A DNA stretch of 53,123 nt from an uncultured Pelagibacteraceae bacterium (GTDB taxonomy: Bacteria > Pseudomonadota > Alphaproteobacteria > Pelagibacterales > Pelagibacteraceae): positions 1-53,123 of the forward strand of contig CACHLB010000007.1 of assembly GCA_902580505.1 (NCBI GenBank), read 5' to 3'. Below the pieces are notes generated by a model. It did not search any database. It had not been told where the DNA came from and was given only the letters and a program-made list of their open reading frames with translations. The position numbers and the translations under genes are program-made. Every line of letters begins with the position of its first letter. Within the stretch, counting starts at the first letter, position 1. This document shows, piece after piece, positions 26,286 to 36,503 of the stretch.

Positions 26286-27379
26286 TAATTTATTTTAATT
26301 TCACCACCCGTCACAGGAGTTTTTACATTTGTAGTGCTTGGATAAGTTATTGGTTTTTTAAGATATGATCTTATAGATAGATAAGCAAAAGCTTGTGACT
26401 CTATAAAATCTCCATCTATATTAAAATTATCTATTAAATTAATTTCATAGTTTAATAATTTTTTTAGATGATTAACTAATGTTAAGTTTTTTCTTCCACC
26501 CCCGCTTAAAATAATATTAATTTTATTTTTAAAATTTTTTTTTATATTTTGTGATATTAATAATGCGGTAAAATACGTTAATGTTGCAACAGCATCTTCA
26601 AACTCAAGTCCTTTCACAAAACCGAAATCGAATTCTTTTCTATCATAAGAGTGTTTTTCTTCTACGTTATAAAATTCATGCTCATAAAATTGATTAATTA
26701 TATCTAAATTAATATTTCCAGATAAAGCGATTTCCCCACTTTTGTCATAATTTATTCCTTTCGTTTTTTCTAGGTAAGTGTCGATTAATACATTGCCTGG
26801 CCCAACATCTTTTGCTGTCATTTTATGATTAAAATAATATGTATAATTTGAAATTCCTCCAATATTTAAAATTAATGTGGGATTTTTTATCTTAAATTTT
26901 TTTATTAAGAGTTTATGATATACTGGTGTTAATGGAGCTCCTTCTCCATTATTTTTAATATCGTTGGCTCTAAAATTATAAATTACCTTTTGTTTCAATT
27001 CTTGAGAGAGTAAATTTGCATCTCCCATTTGTATAGAAAATCCATCCTTAGGTTTGTGTATAATTGTTTGTCCATGGAAACCGATTAACTGAATTTTGTA
27101 ATTATTGTCTTTAATGATATTTTTAGATATTTTTGCATGAAAAAAAGTTAAATCTCGTTCTAAGGATTTATAAGTATTTAAATTTTCTTTTATATCGCTT
27201 TTTTTATTTATTTTGCTAATAAAAGAGGACAGTTTTTTTTTAAATTCTTTAGGATAAATAAAATATTTATTGCCTATTATCTCCAAACTATCCTGACCAT
27301 CTGATTTGATAATACTTGCATCAATCCCATCTAATGATGTTCCACTCATTAAACCTAGCGCAATAAAAGAATTATCCAT
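26282..27379 (-). CDS. anmK: Anhydro-N-acetylmuramic acid kinase
   Basis: AnmK phosphorylates and opens 1,6-anhydro-MurNAc released from peptidoglycan, allowing its recycling. The opening GLMSGTSLDGIDA (9-21) and DVGPGNVLIDTYL are hallmarks, together with GFHGQTIIHKP and LSGGGRKN. The 365-residue length is normal. It is divergent from tyrS across 46 bases, an arrangement frequent in alphaproteobacteria. Confidence 0.93.
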   Translation of the reverse strand: MDNSFIALGLMSGTSLDGIDASIIKSDGQDSLEIIGNKYFIYPKEFKKKLSSFISKINKKSDIKENLNTYKSLERDLTFFHAKISKNIIKDNNYKIQLIGFHGQTIIHKPKDGFSIQMGDANLLSQELKQKVIYNFRANDIKNNGEGAPLTPVYHKLLIKKFKIKNPTLILNIGGISNYTYYFNHKMTAKDVGPGNVLIDTYLEKTKGINYDKSGEIALSGNINLDIINQFYEHEFYNVEEKHSYDRKEFDFGFVKGLEFEDAVATLTYFTALLISQNIKKNFKNKINIILSGGGRKNLTLVNHLKKLLNYEINLIDNFNIDGDFIESQAFAYLSIRSYLKKPITYPSTTNVKTPVTGGEIKINY

Positions 27380-27425
27380 TGTTGATTATTATTTTTATTT
27401 AAATATGTATATTAAAATATCACTT

Positions 27426-28649
27426 ATGAATGATTTTTTAAAAGAATTTAAGGATAGAGGATACTTTTATCAGTGCACAGATGAAGAATCTTTATCAAAA
27501 AAGTTAAATGATGAAAGTATTAAAGGATATATAGGTTTCGATTGTACAGCTCAAAGTTTGCATGTAGGTAGCCTGGTCCAAATCATGTGTTTAAGATTAA
27601 TGCAAAAACATGGTCATAAACCAATTGTTCTCTTAGGTGGAGGAACGACTAGAATAGGAGACCCATCTGGAAAAGATAAAACAAGAAAAATTTTAGAAGA
27701 AAATGAAATAGAAAATAATATAAAAAGTATAGAAAATATTCTAAAAAAATTTTTAGAAACTGAAGATGAAAAAGTTTCTCCAATTTTTGTTAACAACTAT
27801 ACATGGCTAAAAAATTTAAAATATATATCTTTTTTAAGAGATATAGGGAAACATTTTACAATAAATAAAATGTTAAGCTTTGATAGTGTAAAGTTAAGGT
27901 TAGAGCGAGAGCAATCGTTAAGCTATATGGAATTTAACTATATGATTTTACAGGCCTACGATTTTCTAGAACTAAATAATAAAGAGGATTGCAAGTTACA
28001 AATAGGAGGGTCAGATCAATGGGGCAATATTGTTAATGGAGTTGAATTAATCAAAAGATATTCATCTAATGAGGTTTATGGTTTAACAACAGAACTTATC
28101 ACTTTAGCATCAGGTGCCAAGATGGGAAAAACAGAAAGCGGCGCTATTTGGTTAGATAAAAAATTATTTTCAGTATTTGATTACTGGCAATTTTGGAGAA
28201 ATACTAACGATAAAGATGTAATAAAATTTCTTAAAATGTTTACAGATTTAAAATTAAGTAAAATTGAAGAAATAAGTAATAAAGATATAAATGAACAAAA
28301 AATTATTTTAGCGAATGAAGCTACTTCTATTCTTCATGGCACTGGTGAAGCAGCCAAAGCTGAAAAAATAGCAAAAAATTCCTTTTCTGAAAATTCATCT
28401 GGAGAAAATTTGCCAAATACGAAAATTGACATCTCTAACATTGGTAATGATATAGTTAATTTAATTTCAAATATTAATAAAAACTTATCTAAAAGTGAAA
28501 TTAGGAGATTAATAAAATCTGATGGAATTAAAATAAATAATGAAATTATTTCAGATGACAAATTTATAATTTCGAATGAACTTATAAAAAAAAATAACTT
28601 TATTAAGGTCTCAATTGGAAAAAAAAAACACTATAAAGTGGTTGTTTAA
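27426..28649 (+). CDS. tyrS: Tyrosyl-tRNA synthetase
   Basis: Charges tRNA-Tyr. From the ATG at 27426 the protein has 407 residues; an in-frame start at 27306 would overlap anmK and add 40 non-family residues. The HIGH motif appears as HVGS (46-49), the KMSKS loop as KMGKT, and tyrosine-binding YMILQAYDFLEL and GGSDQWGNI are present. A C-terminal S4 RNA-binding domain is visible in SEIRRLIKSDGIKINNEII. It overlaps the convergent AsmA-like gene by four bases. Confidence 0.96.
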   Translation: MNDFLKEFKDRGYFYQCTDEESLSKKLNDESIKGYIGFDCTAQSLHVGSLVQIMCLRLMQKHGHKPIVLLGGGTTRIGDPSGKDKTRKILEENEIENNIKSIENILKKFLETEDEKVSPIFVNNYTWLKNLKYISFLRDIGKHFTINKMLSFDSVKLRLEREQSLSYMEFNYMILQAYDFLELNNKEDCKLQIGGSDQWGNIVNGVELIKRYSSNEVYGLTTELITLASGAKMGKTESGAIWLDKKLFSVFDYWQFWRNTNDKDVIKFLKMFTDLKLSKIEEISNKDINEQKIILANEATSILHGTGEAAKAEKIAKNSFSENSSGENLPNTKIDISNIGNDIVNLISNINKNLSKSEIRRLIKSDGIKINNEIISDDKFIISNELIKKNNFIKVSIGKKKHYKVVV

Positions 28650-31228
28650 TTAGAAATTTTTTCCAAAGTTCTAGTTATAAATCTTGGAGTTAATGTTTTA
28701 ATTGGATTCACGGTAGTTTTAAGTTTTTTAGGTGGACCTTTAATTTTAAAACTCACACCAAAAACTCCTTCACCAATTTTTTTTCCAACTAATATTTCGC
28801 CTAACATTGGTATTTTTGAAATTGTTTTATTAATAGTTGTTGCTGGCACAAGAGTTCCTCTCAAACTAGTTAGTTCGTTTTTTACAACATAACCTTCCAT
28901 CATAATTGAAATTGCTGGGCCTATCGCATACATTTCTTTTATTTTTGTATTATTTGCTGAAGTCTCATAATCCATCTCAAAATCAGAAAATCGTATACCT
29001 TCGCCAGTTAGAAGATCAGCTATACCTTGCAGTGATGCCAATGTAAGAAGCTTTGCGAGAACAGGTACTTCTTGTACTTTAAAATCGATAATTTTTAAAT
29101 TTGATTTTGTTTTACCCTCATCATTAACCGCCTCATATATCAATTTACCTTCTTTAAAACCCTTTATAAATTTGAAATTTTTAATAAAAGGTTCTGGTTC
29201 TTCGATTTCTAAATTTGTAATTTTTTGTTTTTTATCATTAGTAAAAATGCTTAAAGCAAATTTTCTCTTATTATCTAATTTTGCATTTATATTTGAACTA
29301 AAAACTTTGTTATTCTTTAATTGTATTTGACCTTTAACATTTGATAAATAGGAAAGGCTATCAACATAATATTTTCCAATATCTAAATAAATATTAGTAT
29401 TCAAATTTTTGAAACTTGAAAAAATCGATTGAGAGGAATTTTCTAACAAATTTTTTATATTTTTAGATCCATCAAATTGACCACCGGTTAAGTAATAATT
29501 GTTGTTAACTTTCTTAAATTCTAAATTATTTTCTTTACTGTTTTTGTTGACTATATCGATTTTAAATAAATCTAGATTTTTAATTTTATCGTTTTTTCCT
29601 ATTTCAAGATTTTCAACATTAATACTTTTTTCTTCTTCATTAAAATTTATTTTTTTGAAAATTATTTCATTATTTTCTTTGTAAATTCCATTTATATTCA
29701 ATTCAGATTTTATATCTGCTTTTTTTTGATAATCTAATTCTTCAAGATCTATTTCTGCGCTATCTAGGTCTAAAGCTAAATCAAAAAAGTACTTATTATC
29801 TTTTTTTTCGACATTTAAAAAAATATTTTCATTTATATTATTAATTGAATATTTGCTTTTTAAGTTAAACTTAAATTTTTTATTTTTATAATCTAAATCT
29901 AAATTACTGTTGCTAAATTTTATTTGGTTTTTGAAATTGCTAAAATATTTTTTTATTCTTTGTGATTTGTAGTCAACTAAAATACTTTCAGAATTTAATT
30001 TAGATTTAATATTAAAATTTTGTATTTCATTTTTTTTATTTAATTTAAAATTAATGAAATTCTCTGATGCAAATATGATATCTTGGTCTTTAAGACTAAA
30101 GTTTTTAAATTGTACAAATTTTTTAAATTCTTTAGAGCTAATTATACTTTTTGTATTACTTAAATCTATATTGACTGAAGCACTTTTGTTTTGTTTTTTT
30201 TTATAAATTATATTAATTAAATTTTTTGTTTGATTATTATTGTATTTATTATTTTGAAATAAAAACTTACTATTTAAAACAATTTTTAATTCTTCTTTAA
30301 TATAATTAATTAAAATGTTCCCGTTTTTTAAATATATCAAATCTTGATATTTTGAATTAGTAAATAACTCATCAAAATTTAATTTTGATATAATACTTAA
30401 ATCTTTAATATTAAGTTTTTTATTAATTTTAAATGATAATTCATTATCTGAGCTTAAACTTATAGGTCTATCATCTATTAAGTCTAAATTAGTATTTATT
30501 AATTTTGTATAATTTTTTAAATTTATTTTAGTCTTATTTGTTTTAAAATTTCCTGAAATATTGAAATAATTATTAATTTTTTTAATATTTACTTTTTCTG
30601 AAGTAACAAAGAATTTATCAAATGCTAATTCTATTTTATTTAGGTTTATAAAATCCTGATCTACAAAAAAATTAAATTTAATATTTTCAATTTTTGATTG
30701 GTTGAGTAATTTTATTTCTGCATCTTTTACGTATCCATTTATAATATATTTAATATTTTGGGGATTATTTTCATTAAAATTTATGTTGGAAATTATTTTT
30801 ACTTTCCCCTTTTTAATTTGTTTGAAAATTAAATTCCTAGCTAAATTAAAGTCATATTCATTGATAAAATCAGTAAATTGATCAATATTACTTTCTTTTG
30901 AGATTATAGATATCTCGGAAATTGGACTTTTATTATTTAAATAGTCTAAAAGATTTAAATCAGACTTTATAATTTCTAAGTCAACTTTTTTTTCATTAAC
31001 TAATAATTGTGGGTCTATAGTAAAAATTTCAAATTCAAATGTAGATGGATTTAATTTAAAATTTACTTGATTTAATTTTAATTTTATCTTTGGATTAATC
31101 TCTTTAACTTTTTCATTTATTAAACTATTAAAAATATCGGTTTTAATTCCTGCAGTTGTTAGAAATATTAAAATTGCGATTAAGATGGTTATAATTGTTA
31201 TTATAATTATAGAAGTTATTTTACGCAT
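28646..31228 (-). CDS. AsmA/YhdP-like inner-membrane protein
   Basis: An 860-residue protein with one N-terminal membrane anchor (residues 5-27) and a very long Asn/Lys/Ile-rich periplasmic region. The C-terminal part, including LLTGEGIRFSDFEMDY and RGTLVPATTINKTISKIPML, matches the C-terminal domain of YhdP/DUF3971-type AsmA family proteins. These are thought to form lipid-conducting bridges between the inner and outer membrane. The middle is so diverged that only composition and beta-strand-like periodicity can be seen. It overlaps the prfB stop by eight bases. Confidence 0.75.
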   Translation of the reverse strand: MRKITSIIIITIITILIAILIFLTTAGIKTDIFNSLINEKVKEINPKIKLKLNQVNFKLNPSTFEFEIFTIDPQLLVNEKKVDLEIIKSDLNLLDYLNNKSPISEISIISKESNIDQFTDFINEYDFNLARNLIFKQIKKGKVKIISNINFNENNPQNIKYIINGYVKDAEIKLLNQSKIENIKFNFFVDQDFINLNKIELAFDKFFVTSEKVNIKKINNYFNISGNFKTNKTKINLKNYTKLINTNLDLIDDRPISLSSDNELSFKINKKLNIKDLSIISKLNFDELFTNSKYQDLIYLKNGNILINYIKEELKIVLNSKFLFQNNKYNNNQTKNLINIIYKKKQNKSASVNIDLSNTKSIISSKEFKKFVQFKNFSLKDQDIIFASENFINFKLNKKNEIQNFNIKSKLNSESILVDYKSQRIKKYFSNFKNQIKFSNSNLDLDYKNKKFKFNLKSKYSINNINENIFLNVEKKDNKYFFDLALDLDSAEIDLEELDYQKKADIKSELNINGIYKENNEIIFKKINFNEEEKSINVENLEIGKNDKIKNLDLFKIDIVNKNSKENNLEFKKVNNNYYLTGGQFDGSKNIKNLLENSSQSIFSSFKNLNTNIYLDIGKYYVDSLSYLSNVKGQIQLKNNKVFSSNINAKLDNKRKFALSIFTNDKKQKITNLEIEEPEPFIKNFKFIKGFKEGKLIYEAVNDEGKTKSNLKIIDFKVQEVPVLAKLLTLASLQGIADLLTGEGIRFSDFEMDYETSANNTKIKEMYAIGPAISIMMEGYVVKNELTSLRGTLVPATTINKTISKIPMLGEILVGKKIGEGVFGVSFKIKGPPKKLKTTVNPIKTLTPRFITRTLEKISN

Positions 31229-32319
31229 TTAATTTATATAAAGAACTTTCTAAAAAATTATCTATTTCTCCATCTAATACTTTTTCAGGACTTGAACTTT
31301 CAAAATTAGTTCTATTATCCTTTACCATTTTATAGGGGTGTAATACATATGATCTGATTTGATGACCCCATCCAATCTCTGACTTTGAATTTTCAAGATT
31401 TTCATTTTCTTTTTCCTTTTTTTTTAATTCATAATCATAAAGTCTTGCTCTTAACATATTCATACAGGTTTCTTTATTTTTATGTTGCGACCTTTCATTT
31501 TGACATTGTACCACAATTTTTGTAGGCAAGTGTGTTATTCTTACTGCACTATCTGTGGTGTTAACATGTTGTCCTCCTGCACCACTAGATCTATATGTGT
31601 CTACTCTTAAATCTTTTTCTAAAATTTCAATATCAATATTTTCAGATATTACTGGATATACCCAAACGCTAGCAAAACTTGTGTGTCTTCTGGCACCAGA
31701 ATCAAAAGGAGAAATTCTCACAAGCCTATGTATTCCTGACTCGTTCTTTAATAACCCATTTATATAATCTCCACTTATTTTAACTATAGATGATTTTATG
31801 CCTGCTTCATCGCCTTTATGTTCACTAATAATTTCAATTTTGAAGTTTTTTTTAGTTGCCCATTTCATATACATTCTTCTTAACATATCGGCCCAATCTT
31901 GACTTTCAGTGCCACCAGCACCTGCATGGAATTCCAAATAACTATCAAATGTATCATTATCATTTGATAGAAAACATCTAATTTCAATTTGTTTAATTTT
32001 ATTAAAGAGTATTTTTATATTTGAGGTCGTCTCTTTAATCATTTCATCGTTATGTTCCTCAATAGCTAAATTATAAATATCAAATAAATCTTTACTTTCA
32101 TTTGATGTTATTTCGTAATTATTTAATAATTTTTCTAAATTAGTTTTTTCACGTAAAACTTTTTCAGCATTTTTTTTATCCTGCCAAAAATCTGGTTTTT
32201 CTATTAAATTCGATAGATTAATTATTTTTTCTGAAATCTTAGTCTTTTCAAAGAAACTCCTTTATTCTTTGATTTATTTTTTCTATTTCTGATTTAATAT
32301 TTAATATTTCCTGATCCAT
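31221..32319 (-). CDS. prfB: Peptide chain release factor 2, with programmed +1 frameshift
   Basis: RF2 ends translation at UGA and UAA. The gene is split between two frames: 23 codons from the ATG at 32319 end in CTT TGA, and reading continues in the +1 frame to 31221, giving 365 residues like E. coli RF2. The bridging part contains EKPDFWQDKKNAEKV, typical of the RF2 N-terminus. Stop recognition SPF lies in RISPFDSGARR and the catalytic GGQ in SSGAGGQHVN. The internal ATG at 32042 would give only a truncated product. The start overlaps the ponA stop in TAATG. Confidence 0.96.
32248..32262 (-). promoter_or_regulatory. RF2 programmed +1 frameshift site
   Basis: Read on the minus strand: AAGGAG (32262-32257), a spacer TTT, then CTT TGA (32253-32248). 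The Shine-Dalgarno-like element sits three bases from the slippery CTT, as in E. coli. Low RF2 stalls at TGA and lets the ribosome slip +1, so RF2 controls its own synthesis. Confidence 0.95.
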
Positions 32320-34655
32320 TAATAAAATTTTAATATATTTGTTGTATTTAATCTACTATCAAAATTGTTAGATATATTATCTAGTTTATTATCATTTTTT
32401 TTAAATGACTCGATTATGGCTAAATTGGTTTTAGGATTTGCTTTTTTTCCAGTTTTTGCGTCTACCACCATCATTATAATATTATCTGCAGCTTTAAAAG
32501 GTCTTGCGTTAAAAGTATTCGCTGTTTTTTTTATAAACTCTTTAAAAACAGGCATAGCGGTTTTTGAACCTGTTTCAAATTTGCCTAAACTCCTTGGATT
32601 ATCATAGCCAATGTATACTCCAACCACTAAATTTGATGTAAATCCTATAAACCAAGTATCTGTATTTTTATTTGTTGTTCCTGTCTTGCCGGCTAACTCA
32701 AGTTTTAAATCTCTCAAACCTTTTCCAGTCCCACGTTCTATTACGCCTTTTAACATAGAGGTAATTTGATAGGCTGTTTGTGGAGAAAAAATCTGTTGAT
32801 ATTTATTTTTAATAATTGGGTTACTTGTTCCGTCATATGAAATTAAATCACAATTTTCACAATATCTTTTTTCATTATTGAAAATCGTTTTTCCCTCACT
32901 GTCTTGAATTCTATCAATTAATATTGGGTTAACTAATTTTCCACCATTTAAAAAAGAACAATAAGCACTTGTAATTTTTAATAGAGTTGTTTCAGCTGAA
33001 CCCAAAGATACTGACATAAGTTCATCTGGATTTTCATAAATATTTAATTTTTTTGAAAAATTTATAATTTTGTCTATACCTAATTCTTGAGCTATTCGCA
33101 CAGTCATTAGATTTCTTGATTTCTCAATGCCTGTTCTTAAAGTTGAAGGTCCATAGAATTTTTTACCATAATTTTCTGGTTTCCACATTTTTAAATCATT
33201 TCCTTGATCTAATACTATAGGTGCGTCTAATACTAATGTTGTTGGAGAAAAATTATTTTCTAATGCTAAAGCATATATGAAAGGTTTAAATGCAGATCCA
33301 GGCTGACGTTTTGCTTGAGATGCTCTATTAAATTCACTTTGTTTAAAACTAAATCCTCCTGACAATGCTAAAACTCTTCCACTATATGGATCCATCACAA
33401 CAATACCTCCGTTAGCTCTTGGAAGTTGTTTTAAACTATAATTTCCGTCAGACAGTTTTTTGACATAAATTATATCACCAATTTTAAATAGTTTTTTAAA
33501 TTCCTGTCTTGTCCAATCAATATCATTAAAATTAATTGTTCCAATATTTTCATCTTGAGTTTCGATGACTGTTTCAAATTTATCAATTCTAGTGACAACA
33601 GCTAATTCCCATCCTAAAGATTTTTCTAAATTTAGATCTTTAAGATCATTTTTCCAATTTTTGTGTTTTTTTTTGTTGGATAGAGGTCCTCTCCATCCTT
33701 TTCTTTTATCAAATTCTTGCAAACCGTTCCTAAGTGATTGGGTTGCAATTTTTTGTAGCTTTATATCCAAGGGAGTCTTAATATTGAAACCTTGTTTATA
33801 AACTTTATCAAAACCATATTTATCAATTACATCTTTTCTAACATCTTCCACATAATATCTTGAGTCCTCTAAATAAATTCTTTTTCTTTTCTTTAATTTA
33901 ATCTGAGAATTAATTAATTTAATATGTTGGTTTTTGTTAATAAATCCATTCTCCAATATGTTATTTAAAACTAAATTTCTCCTAAATTTTGCAAGTTCTG
34001 GATTTTTGTAAGGATTATATTTGCTTGGTGCTTTTGGGAGGGCTGCTAGTAGTGCTGCTTCAGCAAAATTAAGCTCACTTATTGGTTTATTAAAATATCT
34101 TAAACTAGCGGAAGCTATTCCATAACTACCTTCACCAAGATAAATTTGATTTAGATAAAGCTCTAGAATTCTTTTTTTTGATAAAACTCGCTCAATTCTA
34201 AAAGCTAATATTGCTTCCTTTATTTTTCTATCAATACTTACCTCATTAGTTAACAAAAAGTTTTTTGCTACTTGTTGGGTAATAGTAGAGGCACCTTCTA
34301 ATCTTTTTGAGTAAAGTAGATTAAATATGTTATTTTTAATTGCTCTTATTACTCCTTTAGCATCTACTCCTGGATGGTCAAAAAAGTTTTTATCCTCTGC
34401 AGATAAAAATGCGTTTATCACAGTTTGTGATATTGCAGAATATGGAACAAAAATTCTTTTTTCAGATGAAAAATCGCTTACTAATACTCCGTTTCCTGAA
34501 TATAACTTGCTTGATACTGGAGGTTTGTAATTTTTAAGATATTTATAATCAGGCAATTTATTAGAATATGTCCAAAGAATAGATATTATTGATAATAATA
34601 TTAGAAGAGATGACAATATTCCAAATATTAGTAATCTTTTAAAGAACTTTTGCAT
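32319..34655 (-). CDS. mrcA: Penicillin-binding protein 1A (transglycosylase/transpeptidase)
   Basis: A 778-residue bifunctional peptidoglycan synthase. An N-terminal anchor spans about residues 8-30. The GT51 glycosyltransferase domain follows with Glu87 in AEDKNFFDHPG and GASTITQQVAKNFLL. The transpeptidase has SAFK (S454/K457), SRN (513-515) and KTGTT (657-661), all intact. It is the first gene of the leftward ponA-prfB-asmA operon, and is divergent from rne by 81 bases, a conserved alphaproteobacterial order. Confidence 0.94.
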   Translation of the reverse strand: MQKFFKRLLIFGILSSLLILLSIISILWTYSNKLPDYKYLKNYKPPVSSKLYSGNGVLVSDFSSEKRIFVPYSAISQTVINAFLSAEDKNFFDHPGVDAKGVIRAIKNNIFNLLYSKRLEGASTITQQVAKNFLLTNEVSIDRKIKEAILAFRIERVLSKKRILELYLNQIYLGEGSYGIASASLRYFNKPISELNFAEAALLAALPKAPSKYNPYKNPELAKFRRNLVLNNILENGFINKNQHIKLINSQIKLKKRKRIYLEDSRYYVEDVRKDVIDKYGFDKVYKQGFNIKTPLDIKLQKIATQSLRNGLQEFDKRKGWRGPLSNKKKHKNWKNDLKDLNLEKSLGWELAVVTRIDKFETVIETQDENIGTINFNDIDWTRQEFKKLFKIGDIIYVKKLSDGNYSLKQLPRANGGIVVMDPYSGRVLALSGGFSFKQSEFNRASQAKRQPGSAFKPFIYALALENNFSPTTLVLDAPIVLDQGNDLKMWKPENYGKKFYGPSTLRTGIEKSRNLMTVRIAQELGIDKIINFSKKLNIYENPDELMSVSLGSAETTLLKITSAYCSFLNGGKLVNPILIDRIQDSEGKTIFNNEKRYCENCDLISYDGTSNPIIKNKYQQIFSPQTAYQITSMLKGVIERGTGKGLRDLKLELAGKTGTTNKNTDTWFIGFTSNLVVGVYIGYDNPRSLGKFETGSKTAMPVFKEFIKKTANTFNARPFKAADNIIMMVVDAKTGKKANPKTNLAIIESFKKNDNKLDNISNNFDSRLNTTNILKFY

Positions 34656-34736
34656 TTTAGTTTAAATATCTTGCGAATTTGTTATTCTTAAGGCACAGAA
34701 TTTATTAAATTAACTTATGAAAAAATCAGCAATATT

Positions 34737-36503
34737 ATGTCAAAAAATTTATATATCGATGCATCGCATCCTAATGAAACAAGAGTTGTTCTTAAAAGTA
34801 ATAATCATATCGAAGACTATGAATATGAAAGTATAAATAATACTTTAATTAAGAATAATATTTATCTCGGAAAAGTAAGTAGAATTGAACCTTCTTTACA
34901 AGCAGCGTTTGTTGACTTTGGAAGAGAAAGACATGGTTTTCTATCTTTTAATGATATCCAGTCTGATTATTATCAACTACCTTTAAGCGATTTAGAAAAA
35001 ATAAAACAAGAAGAAGAGAAGGTTCGAGAGGAACTTTCAAAACAAAGTGAAAATATAGAAGATAAAATTCTTGAAGGTAAAGAGGAAATTAAAATTGATG
35101 ATCCTGTTGAAAAAAAAGAGGAAAATGAAAAAGATAAAATAAATGCTCAAAAAAAATTTCCATCAAAAAGATATAAAATCCAAGAAGTAATAAAACCAAA
35201 TCAAGTAATTTTGGTTCAAGTGTTAAAAGATGAAAGAGGATTAAAAGGAGCAGCGCTTAGTACTTTTATTTCCATTGCTGGAAAATACATAGTCTTAATG
35301 CCTAACACAGCAAAAGGTGGTGGGATATCAAGAAAAATTTTTAATCCTGGGGATAGAAAAAAAATTAGAAATATTTTGAATGAAATTACAATTCCTAAAG
35401 AAATGGGAATTATTGTAAGAACAGCAGGATCAAATAAAACCAAGAATGAGATTGAAAATGATTTAAAAAATTTAATTAAAGTATGGGATCAAATTAAAGA
35501 AAATGCGTTAAATTCAATCGCTCCATCTCTTATACATCAAGAAAGTGATATAATTAAAAGATGTATTAGAGATATGTATGATGACGATACTCAAAATATT
35601 TTTGTTGAGGGTAACGAAGGATATCAAAAGACAAAAAATTATTTAAAGTTAATGATGCCAAATCAATTAAAAAAGGTAAAAAAATACAGAGATAAAGTGC
35701 CTCTTTTTTATAAAGAGAATATTGAAAAAAAATTATTTGAGATATTTGAAACAGAAGTAAAATTAACATCTGGTGGATATTTAGTAATAAATCCTACTGA
35801 AGCATTGGTATCAATAGATGTTAACTCTGGTAAATCAATAAAGCAAAAAAATGTTGAAAGTACTGCTTTTGATACAAATATTGAAGCTGCTGAAGAAATT
35901 GCAAGACAAATTAAGATAAGGGATTTGTCCGGGCTAATAATAATTGATTTCATAGATATGTTGAATTTTAATAACAGAAGACAAGTTGAAAGAAGATTAA
36001 AAGAGAAATGCAGAAATGATAGAGCTAGAATTCAAATTGGTAGAATAAGCAATTTTGGACTTCTTGAAATGTCTAGGCAAAGATTAAGAGAGAGTAATGT
36101 CAAATGGCATATGAAATTAACTGATGAAACATTTGTTTTAAAAATTCTAAAATTAATTGAAATTAAATCATTAGAACATAATGCCAAACTAGTTGAATTA
36201 ACTATTAATGATAAAATTGAAAACCATATAAATGATAATTACCTAGACGTGGTAAAATATTTTGAAAAAAAATATAAAGCAAAAATTGAGTTGATTAATA
36301 ATAATAATTTAAATTTAGAGGATTATATAATTGAATTTAAATCAAAAACAAAAAAAGTATTAGACAAAGTTGAAAAAGTAGAAAGACTTGAAGCAATAAA
36401 AACTGATAACAAGCAAGAGGAAAAAGTTAAACAGAGCAAAAGTAGAAAAATATTTAAAAAACGAAAATTTAGAAAGAAATTTTATAAAAAAAAAACTAAA
36501 TAA
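34737..36503 (+). CDS. rne: Ribonuclease E/G, lacking zinc-link cysteines
   Basis: An endoribonuclease of the RNase E/G family (588 aa) that starts mRNA decay and RNA processing. The S1 domain begins at GKVSRIEPSLQAAFVDFG and is split by an acidic Glu/Lys insertion at about 85-140. The catalytic Asp residues are D361 in SIDVNSG and D404 in IIDFIDM, followed by FGLLEMSRQRLR. The CPxCxG zinc-link that normally follows about 50-60 residues after the second Asp is absent; only two cysteines exist in the protein and neither lies there. The short C-terminal tail is very Lys/Arg-rich, with no long degradosome scaffold. Confidence 0.93.
   Translation: MSKNLYIDASHPNETRVVLKSNNHIEDYEYESINNTLIKNNIYLGKVSRIEPSLQAAFVDFGRERHGFLSFNDIQSDYYQLPLSDLEKIKQEEEKVREELSKQSENIEDKILEGKEEIKIDDPVEKKEENEKDKINAQKKFPSKRYKIQEVIKPNQVILVQVLKDERGLKGAALSTFISIAGKYIVLMPNTAKGGGISRKIFNPGDRKKIRNILNEITIPKEMGIIVRTAGSNKTKNEIENDLKNLIKVWDQIKENALNSIAPSLIHQESDIIKRCIRDMYDDDTQNIFVEGNEGYQKTKNYLKLMMPNQLKKVKKYRDKVPLFYKENIEKKLFEIFETEVKLTSGGYLVINPTEALVSIDVNSGKSIKQKNVESTAFDTNIEAAEEIARQIKIRDLSGLIIIDFIDMLNFNNRRQVERRLKEKCRNDRARIQIGRISNFGLLEMSRQRLRESNVKWHMKLTDETFVLKILKLIEIKSLEHNAKLVELTINDKIENHINDNYLDVVKYFEKKYKAKIELINNNNLNLEDYIIEFKSKTKKVLDKVEKVERLEAIKTDNKQEEKVKQSKSRKIFKKRKFRKKFYKKKTK

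Noticed and set aside
27306-27425. 40-codon N-terminal extension of tyrS
   Set aside because: It overlaps anmK on the other strand and shows no similarity to TyrRS; the ATG at 27426 gives the family N-terminus.
32043-32318. Apparent non-coding stretch after ponA
   Set aside because: Translation in two frames shows it is the 5' part of prfB joined by a programmed frameshift.
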